A stretch of 64,000 nucleotides of DNA, taken from positions 1 through 64,000 of the forward strand of contig CAJOMO010000005.1 in assembly GCA_905235685.1 (NCBI GenBank), read 5' to 3'. This stretch comes from an uncultured Selenomonadaceae bacterium. Its GTDB lineage: Bacteria > Bacillota > Negativicutes > Selenomonadales > Selenomonadaceae. Shown here in pieces: positions 25,553-33,434 of this stretch. Position 1 is the stretch's first letter; the number at the start of each line of letters is the position of its first letter. The notes beneath the pieces are model-generated. The model worked only from the letters and a program-made list of their open reading frames with translations, did not search any database and was not told where the DNA came from. A program made the translations under genes and the position numbers.

Positions 25553-27861
25553 AAATCAAAATCTCAAACACAATGCTGAATTGCCTGTTAGCCGCGCTGG
25601 CTGCGGGCATTCTTTTTATGGAATATGTTTCGCCACTGCTGAAAATTTTCGTCGAAGTCTGCGCGATTTTGATAATTGCCGCGATAATTGCTACCTGGAA
25701 AAAAAATTCCGCCGCCGCCAAAATTATTTCGTTGATAATTTTTTTCGCATTGGGCGCGCTCAGATTTTACGCCGTCGACACTTTGCCCGCCAATGACATT
25801 TCCAAATTCGAAGGGCAAACTTTGCGCGTAACCGGATTTATTCGTGACGAGCCGCAGATTAAAAACTTGCCCAATGGTTTGACGCAGCAGCGCTTTATCG
25901 TCGAAGTTTCCGGCGTCAAAGTCAAAACTGAAAATGTTCCGGCGCGCGGCGCGCTGATTTTGACTTCATACAGCGGCGTTGTTCCTGCGCGAATTGGCGA
26001 TAAAATTACCGCCGAGGGCAATATAAAATTTATCACAAATTATAAAAATCCGGGGCAAATTGACAGCGTGACGCGGCTCAAATCGGACGGGATAACTGCG
26101 CGAATGTCGGCGGGCAAAAACGGCGTTGAGATTGAAAAGGTTGACGGAAATTTTTGGACGAAATTTTTAAGATTCGTGGCGGCGATACGCGAACATTACC
26201 GGCAATCGATGTCGAAAGTTATGTACAACGAAGACGCGGCGGCGATCTTCGCAATGCTGTTCGGCGGCTACGCGGGCTTGAATCCGGAACTCGTCGAGGA
26301 TTTTCAAACGACGGGAATTGTGCATATCTTATCCGTCAGCGGCTCGCATATGAGCATGTTGGCGGCGGCGACGGCGGCGGTGTGTTTGCTGTTAAAATTT
26401 CCGCGCTGGGCGACGGTTGCGCTGGGAATTTTCGTCATTTGCACGTACACGCTTTTATCGGGAATGCTGCCGCAAGTCATACGTTCGGCGATTATGGGCG
26501 TTTTGGTTTTCACGGGCATGGCGTTTCAGTTCGACAATTTGAGCGAAAGATTTTTAGCGTTCGCGGCAATGGGTATGCTGATTTGGCAGCCGCTGTTAAT
26601 TTTCGACGTGAGCTTCCAACTGAGTTTTTCGTCCACGGCGGGGCTGATTTATTTATCGGAAAATCTGCGCGAAAAAATGTTCAGACTGCCGCGGTGGTTT
26701 GCGTATCCGGCGGCAATGACTTTGGCAGCGCAAATCGCCAGTTTGCCAATCATCATTTGGTATTTCAATCAAGTATCGCTGTCGTCGGTTTTCGCCAACG
26801 CGTTTGTCATGCCGCTGTTGGAAATTGTAATCGTCGGCGGCTTATTGGGCGGAATTGTGGCGCTAATCCTGCCGTTTTTGGGAAAAATAATTTTCGTGGC
26901 AGAGGCGCTAATTTTCGGCGCGGGCGCAGAATTAAATCACATATTCGCGCAGCTGCCGTTCAGCACGGTACAAGTCCCGACGCTGGGCTTTGCGTCAATG
27001 GCGATTTATTATTTGGCGCTGATATTTCGTCGCGCAGAAATTTTATTTTTGTTGCTGATAATTTTTGCGGTAAATTTTTTCAAAGGCGGCGTTGTCGAAG
27101 TAAATTTTGTTGACGTTGGACAAGGAGATTGCGCGGTGGTTTTGACGCCGAATCGCCACTGCATAATTTTGGATACGGGCGGCGTTCGTGAAAAAGTTTT
27201 TGACGTAGGCGGGCGGGTTGTCCTGCCTTACTTGAAACACGAGGGCGTTCGGGAAATTGACGCGATTTTTTTGACGCACGCGCATGAAGATCATTCGGCG
27301 GGCGCCGGCACTTTGATAAAAAAATTGCCCGTCCGTGAAATTATCACGGCGAGCGAGCCCAAATCTGAATATGCGGCGGTTTTCGGTATCAGCGCCGATA
27401 AATTGAAAAATCTTCGCGCAGGTCGTCAAGGCGAAAAATTTAAAATTGACGGCGTCGAAGTTGAAATTGTTTACGCGCCAAAAATCGGTACGGGCAACGA
27501 AATTTCTAATATTTACCGCGTCAGCTACGGCGGCGTGAGTTTTTTGATAACCGGCGATTTGGTGACGGACGTTGAAAATCAAATGCTCCGCGAAAATATC
27601 AACGTTCAAAGTACCGTGCTGAAAGTTGCTCACCACGGCAGCAAAACCAGTTCGAGCCTGGAATTTTTGCGCGCCGTCAATCCTGTTTGCGCCGTGATTT
27701 GCGTTGGTTACGGAAATAATTTCGGTCACCCTCGCGCAGAAGTTTTGAAAAATCTTGAACAGATTCACGCGAAAATTTATCGCACAGATATTCACGGCTT
27801 GATTAAATTTACGACGGACGGAAAAAAATTAACCGTCAGCACTTTCACAGCACGCCTTTAG
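25549..27861 (+). CDS. comEC: Competence channel protein ComEC/Rec2
   Basis: ComEC forms the inner-membrane channel that takes up single-stranded DNA. The 770 aa protein has an N-terminal membrane pair, an OB-like domain (about 80-190), the multi-helix competence domain (about 210-490, starting VHILSVSGSHMSMLA) and a C-terminal metallo-beta-lactamase domain with DVGQGDCAVV and HAHEDHSAG (about 577-585) and VAHHGSKTS. All three domains are present, so the gene looks intact. It is coupled to comEA by ATGA, and its last 17 bases overlap the 3' end of hisB on the other strand. Confidence 0.95.
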   Translation: MKIKISNTMLNCLLAALAAGILFMEYVSPLLKIFVEVCAILIIAAIIATWKKNSAAAKIISLIIFFALGALRFYAVDTLPANDISKFEGQTLRVTGFIRDEPQIKNLPNGLTQQRFIVEVSGVKVKTENVPARGALILTSYSGVVPARIGDKITAEGNIKFITNYKNPGQIDSVTRLKSDGITARMSAGKNGVEIEKVDGNFWTKFLRFVAAIREHYRQSMSKVMYNEDAAAIFAMLFGGYAGLNPELVEDFQTTGIVHILSVSGSHMSMLAAATAAVCLLLKFPRWATVALGIFVICTYTLLSGMLPQVIRSAIMGVLVFTGMAFQFDNLSERFLAFAAMGMLIWQPLLIFDVSFQLSFSSTAGLIYLSENLREKMFRLPRWFAYPAAMTLAAQIASLPIIIWYFNQVSLSSVFANAFVMPLLEIVIVGGLLGGIVALILPFLGKIIFVAEALIFGAGAELNHIFAQLPFSTVQVPTLGFASMAIYYLALIFRRAEILFLLLIIFAVNFFKGGVVEVNFVDVGQGDCAVVLTPNRHCIILDTGGVREKVFDVGGRVVLPYLKHEGVREIDAIFLTHAHEDHSAGAGTLIKKLPVREIITASEPKSEYAAVFGISADKLKNLRAGRQGEKFKIDGVEVEIVYAPKIGTGNEISNIYRVSYGGVSFLITGDLVTDVENQMLRENINVQSTVLKVAHHGSKTSSSLEFLRAVNPVCAVICVGYGNNFGHPRAEVLKNLEQIHAKIYRTDIHGLIKFTTDGKKLTVSTFTARL

Positions 27862-28429
27862 TTGACGGAATTCCGCTGATTTTTTCGTCGTAAGCAACGG
27901 CAATTCGCAGAGCGTGACCGAGCGCCTTAAAAATCGCCTCGACTTTGTGATGTGAATTTTTACCGTACAAAATCTTGACGTGCAAAGTCAATCCGGCGTT
28001 GAAGGCAAGCGCCCGCAAAAATTCTTCAGTCAGCTCCGTGTCGAAGCCGCCAATCATCGGCGCTAATTCGCCCGCGTCATAAACCAAAAACGGACGCCCG
28101 CTAATATCCAGGCTTACCAACGCCAAAGTTTCGTCCATTGGCAGAAAAAACGTTCCATATCGATTAATCCCGCGCTTTTCACCGAGCGCATTTTTTATTG
28201 CCTGTCCGAGCGCAATTCCGATATCTTCAACGCTGTGGTGACCGTCAACTTCCAAATCGCCGGCGCAGTCCACAGTCAAATCAAATTGCCCGTGCGCCGC
28301 AAACAAATTCAGCATGTGGTTGAAAAAGCCAATCCCGCTGTCGATTGAATTTTTGCCGCTGCCGTCCAAATTTATCTCGACGCTGATTTTAGTTTCGTTC
28401 GTTTCGCGAAAAATTTTCCCAACGCGCAT
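27845..28429 (-). CDS. hisB: Imidazoleglycerol-phosphate dehydratase HisB
   Basis: HisB dehydrates imidazoleglycerol phosphate in histidine synthesis, with two manganese ions. The 194 aa monofunctional form lacks the phosphatase domain of enteric HisB. Metal-binding motifs are GFFNHMLNLFAAHG, DGHHSVEDIGIALG, the middle VSLDISGRPF and the C-terminal LYGKNSHHKVEAIFKALG. Two ATG codons are adjacent (28432 and 28429); the second is given because GGAGGG is then six bases away. It overlaps the hisC stop. Only hisC and hisB of the pathway are here, so the histidine genes are scattered. Confidence 0.95.
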   Translation of the reverse strand: MRVGKIFRETNETKISVEINLDGSGKNSIDSGIGFFNHMLNLFAAHGQFDLTVDCAGDLEVDGHHSVEDIGIALGQAIKNALGEKRGINRYGTFFLPMDETLALVSLDISGRPFLVYDAGELAPMIGGFDTELTEEFLRALAFNAGLTLHVKILYGKNSHHKVEAIFKALGHALRIAVAYDEKISGIPSTKGVL

Positions 28430-29490
28430 CATTTGCCCTCCACGAAATTTTTTATTGCCGCGAAAACTTCATCGTTTTCAATTCGCGTGCCGATTGATAT
28501 TCTCAAACAATTTTTCAAGCCCGCCGCATTCGCCGAAAAATGACGCACGCCGATATTCAAACTTTCGAGATATTCATTGAGCGCCGCCGCCTTTTCCAAT
28601 CGGATTAGCAAAAAATTTGTTTGCGACGGAAAAACTTCGACGCCACGCAATTTTTTTAACTGCTCGAAAATTCTTTGCCGCTCCGCCACCGTCATTTGGA
28701 TTCGCGGCACAAATTCATCGCGCATTTGGTAAACTATATCCGCCGCCGCCAAACTTAAAACGTTCATGTGGTATGGCATAAAAGTTTTGTTAACCATTCG
28801 CGTAACGGCGTCCTGCGCGAGCATATATCCGACGCGCGCGCCCGCCAATCCGTAAGCTTTGGAAAATGTCCGCGCCACAATCAAATTCGGATAATTTTTT
28901 ATCAATCCGAACGCCGAATGTCCATAAAATTCTACGTAAGCCTCGTCAAGCAACAGCGCGCAGTCAACCGATTTTGCAATTTCCTCAATCTGCGCGACGG
29001 TTAAAACATTTCCGGTCGGATTATTCGGGTTGCAAATCACCGCCAAATCCGCCTTGACTTCACGAATTTTTTTGATAAACGCGCCGACGTCCAAATCAAA
29101 TTTTTTATCCAAATCGAAAGGCACGCCTTCAGACTCCGCCGCCTTCGCGTAAATTTTGTACATTGAAAAACTCGGCTGAGGATAAACAACTTTCTTGCCC
29201 GCGCCGCCGAACGCGTGAAAAACTTTTTCGATAATTTCACTTGAGCCGCTGCCCAACAAAACTTGAGATTTAGCCACGCCGAAATTTTTTGCAATCTGTT
29301 CGACGAGCAAGTCATATTCTTCATTTGGATAACGATTGAGCGCCAAATAGCCCAGCCGATTTGAAACGCGCTCTTCGACAAGCGGCGGCAAATTCATCGT
29401 GCTCTCGTTGGCGTTAACTTTGATTCTAAAATCGCGCTCGACGCCATCGTACGACGGCATTTCGCCCAAACCATTTCTGTAATTCAGCAT
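28429..29490 (-). CDS. hisC: Histidinol-phosphate aminotransferase HisC
   Basis: HisC transfers the amino group of glutamate to imidazole-acetol phosphate, a PLP enzyme of aminotransferase class I/II. The 353 aa protein has the expected length, KVNANESTMNLPP at the N-terminus, LGSGSSEII, CNPNNPTGNV with the conserved Asn, DEAYVEFYG, and the PLP-binding lysine in TFSKAYGLAGARVGY. The ATG has GAGGGGGAA upstream and a promoter with extended -10 lies 25-33 bases away. hisB follows with overlapping stop and start. Confidence 0.95.
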   Translation of the reverse strand: MLNYRNGLGEMPSYDGVERDFRIKVNANESTMNLPPLVEERVSNRLGYLALNRYPNEEYDLLVEQIAKNFGVAKSQVLLGSGSSEIIEKVFHAFGGAGKKVVYPQPSFSMYKIYAKAAESEGVPFDLDKKFDLDVGAFIKKIREVKADLAVICNPNNPTGNVLTVAQIEEIAKSVDCALLLDEAYVEFYGHSAFGLIKNYPNLIVARTFSKAYGLAGARVGYMLAQDAVTRMVNKTFMPYHMNVLSLAAADIVYQMRDEFVPRIQMTVAERQRIFEQLKKLRGVEVFPSQTNFLLIRLEKAAALNEYLESLNIGVRHFSANAAGLKNCLRISIGTRIENDEVFAAIKNFVEGK

Positions 29491-29514
29491 AAAAATTCCC
29501 CCTCAAACGCCGAA

Positions 29515-29523
29515 ATTATATCA
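29515..29523 (-). promoter_or_regulatory. hisC-hisB promoter, extended -10 type
   Basis: On the minus strand TGATATAAT combines a perfect TATAAT (29515-29520) with an extended TG (29522-29523). There is no good -35 at 17 bases, as expected for extended -10 promoters. Confidence 0.55.
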
Positions 29524-29538
29524 GATTTGCAAAATTTA

Positions 29539-29547
29539 TGGTATACT
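29539..29547 (+). promoter_or_regulatory. Promoter of the 29569 gene, extended -10 type
   Basis: TGGTATACT places TATACT (29542-29547) behind a TG at 29539-29540. It is divergent from the hisC promoter, with the two -10 elements about 20 bases apart, and gives a leader of roughly 15 bases. Confidence 0.5.
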
Positions 29548-29568
29548 TTAGCCGAATTGGAGGGCATT

Positions 29569-30018
29569 ATGCGAAAGATTTTTTTAGCAATCGGAATTAT
29601 TTTGATGTTGGTTGGAATTTTCGGCATTTCGTTTACGTACAGCCACGACCACCGCCGCGTCAACACTTTGGAAGAATACGCCACGCTGAATTTTCAATCT
29701 TCGCGCGACGAAACCGGCGCATTGGAAGGCGCAGTTTTAAGTTTGTGGGATTATCGATACGACAACGCGCGCCTGTTGAAAAAAGCCGTGCTGTTCACAA
29801 ACGGCGTGCCGTGGGAAATGGTTGCCGCCACAAAACAAACGCCGGTTGATTGGCAATACGAAAATAAGTTGTTCGTGAATTTCCCGAAGTCGAGCCTGAA
29901 AGATATGCTGACGGCGCGGGAGATTCGATTTAAATTTTTTTACGACAATGGACAATCAATCGATTTGCCGCTCGGGCAGAAAGAAATGGTCGCGTGGCAG
30001 CGGAAGTTGCGGTGGTAA
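29569..30018 (+). CDS. Small single-pass membrane protein, function unknown
   Basis: A 149 aa protein with one N-terminal hydrophobic segment (about residues 3-22, KIFLAIGIILMLVGIFGIS) and a hydrophilic domain rich in aromatic residues that probably faces outside. No family is recognised. The ATG at 29569 has GGAGGG immediately upstream; a longer frame from 29527 would cross the promoter. The ChbG-like gene starts about where this one stops, so the three genes up to gtrA form one unit. That context points to surface polysaccharide or lipid-linked sugar work, by inference only. Confidence 0.72.
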   Translation: MRKIFLAIGIILMLVGIFGISFTYSHDHRRVNTLEEYATLNFQSSRDETGALEGAVLSLWDYRYDNARLLKKAVLFTNGVPWEMVAATKQTPVDWQYENKLFVNFPKSSLKDMLTAREIRFKFFYDNGQSIDLPLGQKEMVAWQRKLRW

Positions 30019-30020
30019 AT

Positions 30021-30866
30021 TTGAAACAGTTGATTATAAACGCGGACGATTTTGGGCGGCACGAATTGATAAATTTGGCGGTGGACAAAGCCGTTAAATT
30101 TGGCTGCGTGCGTTCGGCGTCGATTATGGCGGGCGGAAAATTTTTTGCTCACGCCGTGAAAATTGCTGAGCAGAATCCGAATTTGGGCGTGGGCGTGCAT
30201 TTTACTTTGGCGAATGGAAATCCGATTTTGCCGCCGGAGGAAATTCCTTCGCTGGTTCGGGCGGACGGAACTTTTCACGAAAATTATATCGATTTTTTGA
30301 AATTGTACGTGCAGGGCAAAATTTCAAATGAAGAAATTAAATCCGAATTGGCGGCGCAGTTGGAAAAAATTTCTCGCGCAGGACTGAGATTGACGCACTT
30401 TGACAGCCACCAGCATTTGCATCATTTCCCTGGGATAATCGGCATAGTTTTGGAAATGGCGGCGGCAGCGAAAATTCCCGCAATGCGCGTAGCCGGAACG
30501 AAAATTTTTGACGGCGAATTTGGCGTTGGAAAATTAATCGGGCGGCTGGGCTTAGGCTCATTGGCGAAATATGCGGCACATTTGGCACACAAAAAAAATA
30601 TCGCCACGCCGGAGCATTTTTCCGGAATAGTGGCGGGTGAATCTGTCAGCGAAAATTTTTTAGCGAAACTGATTGAAAATCTGCGCGAAGGCACGACTGA
30701 AATTATGTTGCACCCTGGCACGGACAATCAGATTTTGCAAAATTTTTGTGATTGGCAGCACGACTTTGAAAAAGAACTTGCGGCGGTGACTTCGGCTAAG
30801 ATTTTAAATTTATTGGCGGAGAAAAATATCGCGGCGGTGAATTTTGGGGCGTTGGTGAAAAAATGA
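30021..30866 (+). CDS. ChbG/HpnK-family carbohydrate deacetylase
   Basis: A 281 aa YdjC-like protein. Members remove acetyl groups from chitooligosaccharides (ChbG) or act in hopanoid synthesis (HpnK). The metal and catalytic motifs are LIINADDFGRH at the N-terminus, GVHFTL, THFDSHQHLHHFP and the C-terminal EIMLHPGTDN. The start is taken as TTG at 30021 because it gives the family-typical M-K-Q-LIINADDFG; GTG codons at 30012 and 29994 are alternatives. Next to gtrA the likely substrate is a lipid-linked or envelope sugar, but this is not shown by the sequence. Confidence 0.85.
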   Translation: MKQLIINADDFGRHELINLAVDKAVKFGCVRSASIMAGGKFFAHAVKIAEQNPNLGVGVHFTLANGNPILPPEEIPSLVRADGTFHENYIDFLKLYVQGKISNEEIKSELAAQLEKISRAGLRLTHFDSHQHLHHFPGIIGIVLEMAAAAKIPAMRVAGTKIFDGEFGVGKLIGRLGLGSLAKYAAHLAHKKNIATPEHFSGIVAGESVSENFLAKLIENLREGTTEIMLHPGTDNQILQNFCDWQHDFEKELAAVTSAKILNLLAEKNIAAVNFGALVKK

Positions 30867-31246
30867 GCGAGCGATTTTTGGAAATAGTAAGATTCTGCGT
30901 AGTTGGCGGGCTGTCGTTGTTGGTGGACTGCGCGATACTTTTTGGGCTGACGGAATTTTTTGGCGTGCATTATCTGTATTCGGCGGCGGTATCGTTTACG
31001 GCGTCGGTGATATTCAATTATTGGCTGTGCGTGGCGTATGTTTTTAAAAATGCGCGAAAGCAGACGGCGCGGCAGGCGACGATATTTATTGGCTCAAGCA
31101 TCATTGGATTGGGGCTAAATCAGCTGTGTATGTGGTTTTTCGTGGAAATAATTTTGTTGCATTACATGTTGGCGAAAATATTTGCGACGGCGATTGTCAC
31201 GATCTGGAATTACATAATGAAACGCAAAGCAATATCCACAAACTAA
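30863..31246 (+). CDS. GtrA family membrane protein
   Basis: A 127 aa protein with four membrane helices typical of GtrA, which is thought to help flip polyprenyl-phosphate-linked sugars across the inner membrane. It begins FLEIVRFCVVGGLSLLVDCA, contains the family pattern SFTASVIFNYWLCVAYVF and ends in a basic tail. The ATG overlaps the deacetylase stop as ATGA. The third copy of the three-hairpin repeat begins five bases after its stop. Confidence 0.88.
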   Translation: MSERFLEIVRFCVVGGLSLLVDCAILFGLTEFFGVHYLYSAAVSFTASVIFNYWLCVAYVFKNARKQTARQATIFIGSSIIGLGLNQLCMWFFVEIILLHYMLAKIFATAIVTIWNYIMKRKAISTN

Positions 31247-31250
31247 AAAA

Positions 31251-31349
31251 GGCGCTCAAGGATGAGCGCCCCCGCGGCGCGCTTGTCACGTGATGTGACA
31301 ATCCGCGCCGCCCTTTTCTTTGCTAGGCGTTTCTTTTCGTGAAAAGAAA
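31251..31349 (-). repeat. Three-hairpin intergenic repeat, copy 3
   Basis: Inverted relative to copies 1 and 2. Hairpin C (31251-31271) and hairpin B (31274-31311) match copy 1 exactly on the opposite strand. Hairpin A (31330-31349) is TTTCTTTTC / GAAAAGAAA and touches the stop codon of the minus-strand GGDEF/EAL gene. Read with that gene, hairpin C is followed by six T, so this copy could act as its terminator. Confidence 0.88.
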
Positions 31350-33005
31350 TCAGATATTATCAATGACTTCAGACAAAGGCAATTCCGGCGAATAAAAATT
31401 ACCTTGAAAATTATCGATTGGGAAATTTTTTAATTCGTCGCGAATGTGTTGGTTATCGATGCCTTCAATCAAAACTTTAGTACCGAGAGCCGCTGCCAAT
31501 TCGGACAGGCAACGCACAATCAGCCGATTTTCCAGCTTATAAAAATTGTACGGATATTTTTTGTTGAACTTGATATATTCGGGCGAAAGTTCGCGCAGAA
31601 AATCAATGGACGCAAGCCCGCTGCCAAAATCATTTAGAATAATTTTAACGCGCCGCGCCCGCAATTCTTCAACGATATTTTTTAAAAAGTTCATATTTAG
31701 AAGGCGGCAACTGCTGCTGAGTTCAAGGCAAAGATTATTCAGCGGAAAACCCGTCTGATTTGCAATTTTCTGCAGTTCGTCAACAAAATATTCGTCCTCA
31801 AGCTGAACCTGCATAATGCTGACGCTGATTATGAGTTCCGGCTTTTTCTCAAGAAGTTTTTTCCCGTCCGTCATAGCCTGCTGCAAAATCCAATATCCAA
31901 GTTCCTCGAAAACAAAATCGCGCTCCAAAATCGGCAAATATTTTTCAGAGGGAACTTTGCCGTAACGCTCACTGCGCCACGTCACAGCCGCTTTGACGCC
32001 GGTAATTTTTTCAGTGTGCGCATTCACCACAACTTGATAATTCAGCGAAAAGCCCGCGCAATTCAAAAGTACGCTGTTTCGAATAGCATCAATAACTTCA
32101 AGCGACTCGTGATCTCTGTGCTCCAAATTGCCGTCGAAATTCACCAGCCGCCCGTTTTTGTGAATCCTGGATTCGCGGCAAATATAATTCAGCGAAGAAT
32201 AAATCGTACGTTCGTCAACGGCATTGCCACGAACAGAAATCATTCCGCCGCTCGCAATCAAATTCTGCTTGACATTTCCAACCTGCAAACCATTCAGCAA
32301 AGATTGACGCACCTGCTCATATTTTTTAGCAACTTCTTCGGGCTGAAGGCTATCAGTAAGAAATGCAAATTTCGCGCCGTCAATTCGGTAAATCGTGCCG
32401 TACGGACCGAGATTTTCTTGAAGAAACCAGCCAATTTGCTGCAAAATTTTATTGCCGTAGCCGTAGCCGTGCATTTCGTTCAATTCGCTCATCTTCGACA
32501 GAGCAATCATCAAAATCGTACATTTGGACTGCATTTCAATCACGGCGGTTAAATCCTGGAAAAATCCGTACTGATTGCGCAAAACAGTAACAGGGTCGGT
32601 ATTTTCCATTAAACCCTCGTTAAGCGTGATACCGCCGATAATTTCCGGCTTACCATTTTGGTCGCGCAGAACCGAGCCCATAAATCTCATCAGCGTATAA
32701 CTGCCGTCTTTAAGTTTGACGCGGTAATGCAAATCATAATAACGCACAGCGCCGCTAATAAGTTTCGACATAACGGATTCGTAATGAGCGCGATCTTCGG
32801 GGTGAACCAATTCGCTCCAAATGTCAGAGCCGTTTGGAACATATTCACCAGGCAAATCAAATAAATCGACGTACGACGGGCTGTAACGCGTCATTTGCCC
32901 GACGGTATCGTATAGCGAAACGTACGCGCCCCTGCTCAAAATCGTGTAAGCGTCGAACAAATCATCAAGAATTTGCCGCCTGTGTGGCTGTATATTTTCT
33001 GACAT
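31350..33005 (-). CDS. PAS protein with degenerate GGDEF and EAL domains
   Basis: A 551 aa cytoplasmic protein: a PAS domain (about 15-130), a diguanylate cyclase-fold domain and an EAL-fold domain. Both catalytic signatures are lost. GGDEF is replaced by DGAKF, the EAL motif by AAVTW, the DDFG metal motif by NDFGSG, the usual E-L-T-E-S by ELSSS and the EGVE motif by EGID. It is therefore likely to be a non-enzymatic sensor or partner rather than a c-di-GMP enzyme. The ATG at 33003-33005 follows GAGG; a longer frame comes from duplicated kinase sequence. It lies directly downstream of the large hybrid kinase. Confidence 0.85.
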   Translation of the reverse strand: MSENIQPHRRQILDDLFDAYTILSRGAYVSLYDTVGQMTRYSPSYVDLFDLPGEYVPNGSDIWSELVHPEDRAHYESVMSKLISGAVRYYDLHYRVKLKDGSYTLMRFMGSVLRDQNGKPEIIGGITLNEGLMENTDPVTVLRNQYGFFQDLTAVIEMQSKCTILMIALSKMSELNEMHGYGYGNKILQQIGWFLQENLGPYGTIYRIDGAKFAFLTDSLQPEEVAKKYEQVRQSLLNGLQVGNVKQNLIASGGMISVRGNAVDERTIYSSLNYICRESRIHKNGRLVNFDGNLEHRDHESLEVIDAIRNSVLLNCAGFSLNYQVVVNAHTEKITGVKAAVTWRSERYGKVPSEKYLPILERDFVFEELGYWILQQAMTDGKKLLEKKPELIISVSIMQVQLEDEYFVDELQKIANQTGFPLNNLCLELSSSCRLLNMNFLKNIVEELRARRVKIILNDFGSGLASIDFLRELSPEYIKFNKKYPYNFYKLENRLIVRCLSELAAALGTKVLIEGIDNQHIRDELKNFPIDNFQGNFYSPELPLSEVIDNI

Positions 33006-33434
33006 AATTTCAACCTCATTTGTTGGCAAGATTTTTCCCAATCAGTTCCTGCAAAGTTTGAAACATATTTTCCGGCTCAACCGGCTTTGACAAATGCGCA
33101 TTCATACCGGCTTGAAGTGAGCGCTGAACATCTTCATCAAAGGCGTTTGCAGTCATAACGATAATTGGAATGGTTTTGGCGTCGGGGCGGTCGAGCGCGC
33201 GAATTGCCGCCTGTGTGGCTGTGTATTTTCTGACATAATTTCAACCTCATTTGTTGGCAAGATTTTTCCCAATCAATTCCTGCAAAGTCTGAAACATATT
33301 TTCCGGCTCAACCGGCTTTGACAAATGCGCATTCATACCGGCTTGGAGCGAGCGCTGAACATCTTCGTCAAAGGCGTTTGCTGTCATTGCGATAATCGGA
33401 ATTGTTTTAGCGTCGGGACGATTGAGCGCGCGAA
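32973..33434. repeat. 231-bp tandem duplication at the kinase/EAL junction
   Basis: Two units, 32973-33203 and 33204-33434, each begin with TTGCCGCC, and a third TTGCCGCC lies at 33435-33442. Each unit joins the 3' end of the hybrid kinase gene to the first bases of the EAL gene. By eye they differ at 15 of 231 positions. The eight-base microhomology marks the crossover. Confidence 0.9.
33016..33211 (-). pseudogene. Detached 3' fragment of the hybrid kinase receiver domain
   Basis: This fragment encodes the last 65 or so residues of the second receiver domain of the upstream kinase, with the same stop, but has no start codon in frame. Against the intact copy (33247-33442), 12 codons differ and 10 of these changes are synonymous; the two replacements are Asn to Asp and Ala to Val. 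A copied ribosome binding site and ATG (33236) at its upstream edge open a 27-codon out-of-frame reading frame down to 33153. Confidence 0.85.

Noticed and set aside
26154-27113. A 319-codon plus-strand frame inside comEC
   Set aside because: It lies in another frame of the intact comEC gene, has an Arg/His/Gly-rich random composition and no ribosome binding site.
33006-33246. A separate small receiver-domain gene
   Set aside because: The fragment has the receiver's C-terminal half only, no phospho-Asp and no start codon in frame. It is a duplicated remnant.
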